The notes beneath the pieces are model-generated. The model saw nothing but the letters and a program-made list of their open reading frames with translations. It was not told the origin of the DNA and made no database searches. DNA of 64,000 nucleotides, taken from positions 62,001-126,000 of the forward strand of contig JBILMJ010000001.1 of NCBI GenBank assembly GCA_044375575.1, in the 5' to 3' direction. This stretch comes from UBA964 sp044375575 (GTDB taxonomy: Bacteria; Pseudomonadota; Gammaproteobacteria; Steroidobacterales; Steroidobacteraceae). The position numbers were made by a program, and so were the translations under genes. The stretch's first letter is position 1; each line of letters starts with the position of its first letter. This document shows positions 62,098-64,000 of the stretch, piece by piece.

Positions 62098-62825
62098 GTT
62101 TCGTCCGGGTCGGTCGCTGGCTGCTACGTGCCGCACTCATCGCGGTCGGCGCGTCGGTCGCGCTCGTCGTGTTGCTGCGTTGGGTTCCGCCGCCGACTTC
62201 GGCCTTCATGATCGCCAGTCGTACGGCCGCCTTGATACAAGGCGATTTCCGCTACGCGAACAAATACGACTGGGAACCGCTCGAGCGCATCTCGCCCCAT
62301 GCGGCCATGTCGGCGATCGCAGCCGAGGACCAGCTGTTTCCGTTCCATGCCGGCTTCGATTTCGAGTCGATCCGCAAGGCCGTGCAACACAACTCGAAAA
62401 GCAAGCGCAAGCGCGGCGCCAGCACCATCTCGCAACAAGTGGCAAAGAATCTTTTTCTTTGGTCGGGGCGCAGCTGGGCGCGCAAGGGCCTCGAAGTGTA
62501 CTTCACCGTACTCATCGAGGCAGCATGGCCCAAGGAGCGCATCCTCGAGGTATATCTCAACGTCGCCGAGTTCGGACCCGGCACCTATGGCGTGCAGGCC
62601 GCCGCTCAAAGATTTTTCGGGAAGGACGCCGCACGCCTCACCCGCCGAGAAGCGGCGACGCTTGCTGCGGTGCTGCCGAATCCGAAGCGTTTCCGGGCCG
62701 ACCGGCCATCCAACTACGTCCAGAAGCGGCGTGACAGCATCATGGGGCAGATGCGGGCACTTGGCGGCCCGTCATTCCTCAAACAGCTCGACGACGACGA
62801 TCCGACCGTCGCACGGAGCCGATGA
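62094..62825 (+). CDS. mtgA: Monofunctional peptidoglycan glycosyltransferase MtgA
   Basis: This glycosyltransferase 51 enzyme polymerises lipid II. The catalytic AAEDQLFPFHAGFDFESI (Glu in EDQ) and GASTISQQVAKNLFLW follow an N-terminal membrane anchor. The first ATG/GTG/TTG in frame is the GTG at 62169, which would cut the anchor. The upstream in-frame codons encode SFVRVGRWLLRAALIAVGAS, matching the FVRR...LL anchor of E. coli MtgA. The only plausible start before it is a CTG at 62094 that overlaps the ppiB stop as CTGA, with GAGAG 6 bases upstream, giving 243 residues. A start at 62169 remains the conservative alternative. Confidence 0.88.
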   Translation: MSFVRVGRWLLRAALIAVGASVALVVLLRWVPPPTSAFMIASRTAALIQGDFRYANKYDWEPLERISPHAAMSAIAAEDQLFPFHAGFDFESIRKAVQHNSKSKRKRGASTISQQVAKNLFLWSGRSWARKGLEVYFTVLIEAAWPKERILEVYLNVAEFGPGTYGVQAAAQRFFGKDAARLTRREAATLAAVLPNPKRFRADRPSNYVQKRRDSIMGQMRALGGPSFLKQLDDDDPTVARSR

Positions 62826-62867
62826 CGCCCTGAAGCTGCCGTCGACCTCCCACGGTCGCCGAGTGCG

Positions 62868-64000
62868 TCAGGCCCGATCGTAGCCGAGGTTCGGCGAGAG
62901 CCAGCGCTCCGCCTCCTCGACACTCTGCCCTTTGCGACGCGCGTAATCTTCGACCTGATCCCGATCGATCTTGCCGATGGCAAAGTAATGGGACTCCGGA
63001 TGCGCGATGTACCAACCGCTCACCGCCGCCGTCGGATACATCGCAAAACTCTCGGTGAGTCGGATGCCCGTGTTGCGTTCGACGTCGAGCAACTGCCACA
63101 ACTTCGCTTTTTCGGTGTGATCGGGGCACGCCGGATACCCTGGCGCCGGTCGGATGCCACGGTACTCCTCGCGGATCAATTGCTGGTTGGTCAATTGTTC
63201 TGCGGTGTCGTAACCCCAAAGCTCACGTCGTGCGCGCTCGTGAAAATGCTCCGCAGCCGCCTCTGCAAAACGATCGGCCAGCGCCTTGAGCATGATGCTC
63301 GAGTAATCGTCGTGTGCCGCTTCGAATCGCGCCACGTGCTCCTCGATGCCAATTCCCGTAGTCACCGCGAAGGCGCCGATGTAATCGCGCACACCGCTCT
63401 CGCGCGGCGCGACATAGTCGGAGAGGCATTCGTGCGGCTGACCCGCCGGCTTGCCTTTCTGCTGTCGCAGGTGGTTCAGCGTCATCAAGACTTCGCGACG
63501 ATCCTCGCCCGAGTAGACCTCGATGTCATCGCCGACGGAGTTGGCTGGGAAGAACCCGAGCACCGCGCGCACCGATAGCCAATTGCCCGCGATGATCTGC
63601 TTCAACATGCGACGCGCATCCGCGTAGAGATTGCTCGCCGCTTCACCGACGATGGGATCGGTGAGGATGTCCGGGAACTTGCCCGCAAACTCCCAGGCAT
63701 TGAAGAACGGCATCCAGTCGATGTAGTCGAGCAGATCGGCGAGCGGATAATCCTCGAACACCTGCACACCGGGACGCAGCGGCGCGACGGGCCGGTACGC
63801 CTGCCAATCGATGCGCCGACGATTCGAACGCGCCGCCGAGAGATTTGCCTCCGGCTGTTTCACCGTCTTGCCGGCGTGTTGCTCGCGTCGGCGCTCGTGC
63901 TCTTCGGCAATCTTCGCAGCGAAGGCGGACTTGGCGGTCGGCGTGACCAAAGATTGGCAGACACCGACGGCACGCGAGGCGTCTTTGACATAAACCACGG
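62868..64000 (-). CDS. metH: Cobalamin-dependent methionine synthase, C-terminal part (partial)
   Basis: The last 376 residues or so of MetH are present; the 5' part lies beyond the right window edge. The visible part covers the end of the cobalamin domain, a linker (VYVKDASRAVGVCQSL) and the AdoMet-binding activation domain with VQVFEDYPLADLLDYIDW, FFNAWEFAGKFP and the AdoMet site RPAPGYPACPDHTEK (about 300 of the visible part). It converges on mtgA. The enzyme needs methylcobalamin, which links it in function to the btuB-btuM uptake operon. Confidence 0.95.
   Translation of the reverse strand, partial: VVYVKDASRAVGVCQSLVTPTAKSAFAAKIAEEHERRREQHAGKTVKQPEANLSAARSNRRRIDWQAYRPVAPLRPGVQVFEDYPLADLLDYIDWMPFFNAWEFAGKFPDILTDPIVGEAASNLYADARRMLKQIIAGNWLSVRAVLGFFPANSVGDDIEVYSGEDRREVLMTLNHLRQQKGKPAGQPHECLSDYVAPRESGVRDYIGAFAVTTGIGIEEHVARFEAAHDDYSSIMLKALADRFAEAAAEHFHERARRELWGYDTAEQLTNQQLIREEYRGIRPAPGYPACPDHTEKAKLWQLLDVERNTGIRLTESFAMYPTAAVSGWYIAHPESHYFAIGKIDRDQVEDYARRKGQSVEEAERWLSPNLGYDRA

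Noticed and set aside
1..64000. CRISPR arrays, transposases, prophage or defence systems
   Set aside because: No regularly spaced repeats, no transposase or integrase motifs and no recognisable defence genes were seen on either strand.

Overview
The window is GC-rich, gene-dense chromosomal DNA from a proteobacterium, most likely a gammaproteobacterium. The evidence is the gene order TPR protein-lolB-ispE-tRNA-Gln-prs-rplY-pth-ychF, a Pseudomonas-type spu polyamine locus, RlmKL, an MtgA with an N-terminal membrane anchor, and a homodimeric-type AceE. I see no prophage, insertion sequence, CRISPR array, rRNA or plasmid function. Fifty protein genes (two cut by the window edges), two tRNAs and one riboswitch are supported. 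Many neighbours overlap by 4 bp (ATGA or GTGA), which fixes many starts.

1-11.5 kb is a polyamine uptake and catabolism locus. Reading leftward it is spuA (gamma-glutamyl hydrolase), spuB (gamma-glutamylpolyamine synthetase), spuC (putrescine aminotransferase), spuD/F/G/H (ABC importer) and a truncated Cys/Met-type PLP enzyme. Reading rightward are a second glutamine-synthetase-like ligase (spuI) and a gamma-glutamylputrescine oxidase. The matching aldehyde dehydrogenase (pauC/puuC) is at 19.4-20.9 kb, at the head of an overlapping leftward series: aldehyde dehydrogenase, DnaQ/GIY-YIG nuclease fusion, rlmKL, then an RND efflux adaptor and pump.

21-24.6 kb holds a TorF-type porin with a strong terminator, then a leftward cobalamin operon: B12 riboswitch, btuB, and a small membrane protein that fits BtuM. 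24.6-31.2 kb holds selO, a MOSC protein, a fatty acid desaturase and a minimal putA. 31.3-38.7 kb is a tightly overlapping leftward run: DUF885 peptidase-like protein, NusG/RfaH paralogue, secreted protein, acyl-CoA ligase and aceE.

38.7-39.6 kb is an AT-richer stretch with one small secreted protein, next to tRNA-Met(CAT). 39.7-51.2 kb is a branched-chain amino acid degradation block: ilvE, a GntR/FadR-type regulator and isovaleryl-CoA dehydrogenase leftward; the methylcrotonyl-CoA carboxylase and methylglutaconyl-CoA hydratase genes rightward; and the branched-chain 2-oxoacid dehydrogenase E1alpha/E1beta/E2 genes with a divergent Lrp/AsnC regulator. The divergent promoter carries a perfect palindrome that fits the FadR-subfamily operator.

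51.2-64 kb is housekeeping: a GDT1 family transporter, ychF, pth, rplY, prs, tRNA-Gln, ispE, lolB and a TPR gene leftward; prfA, prmC, ppiB and mtgA rightward; and the C-terminal part of B12-dependent methionine synthase metH at the right edge. hemA is missing from its usual place next to prfA. No wholly new system stands out. The most notable items are the BtuM-like gene under a B12 riboswitch, the FadR-type operator in the leucine-degradation divergon, the PLP enzyme attached to the spu operon, the hemA synteny break, and unusual translation starts (CTG for mtgA, TTG for prs).
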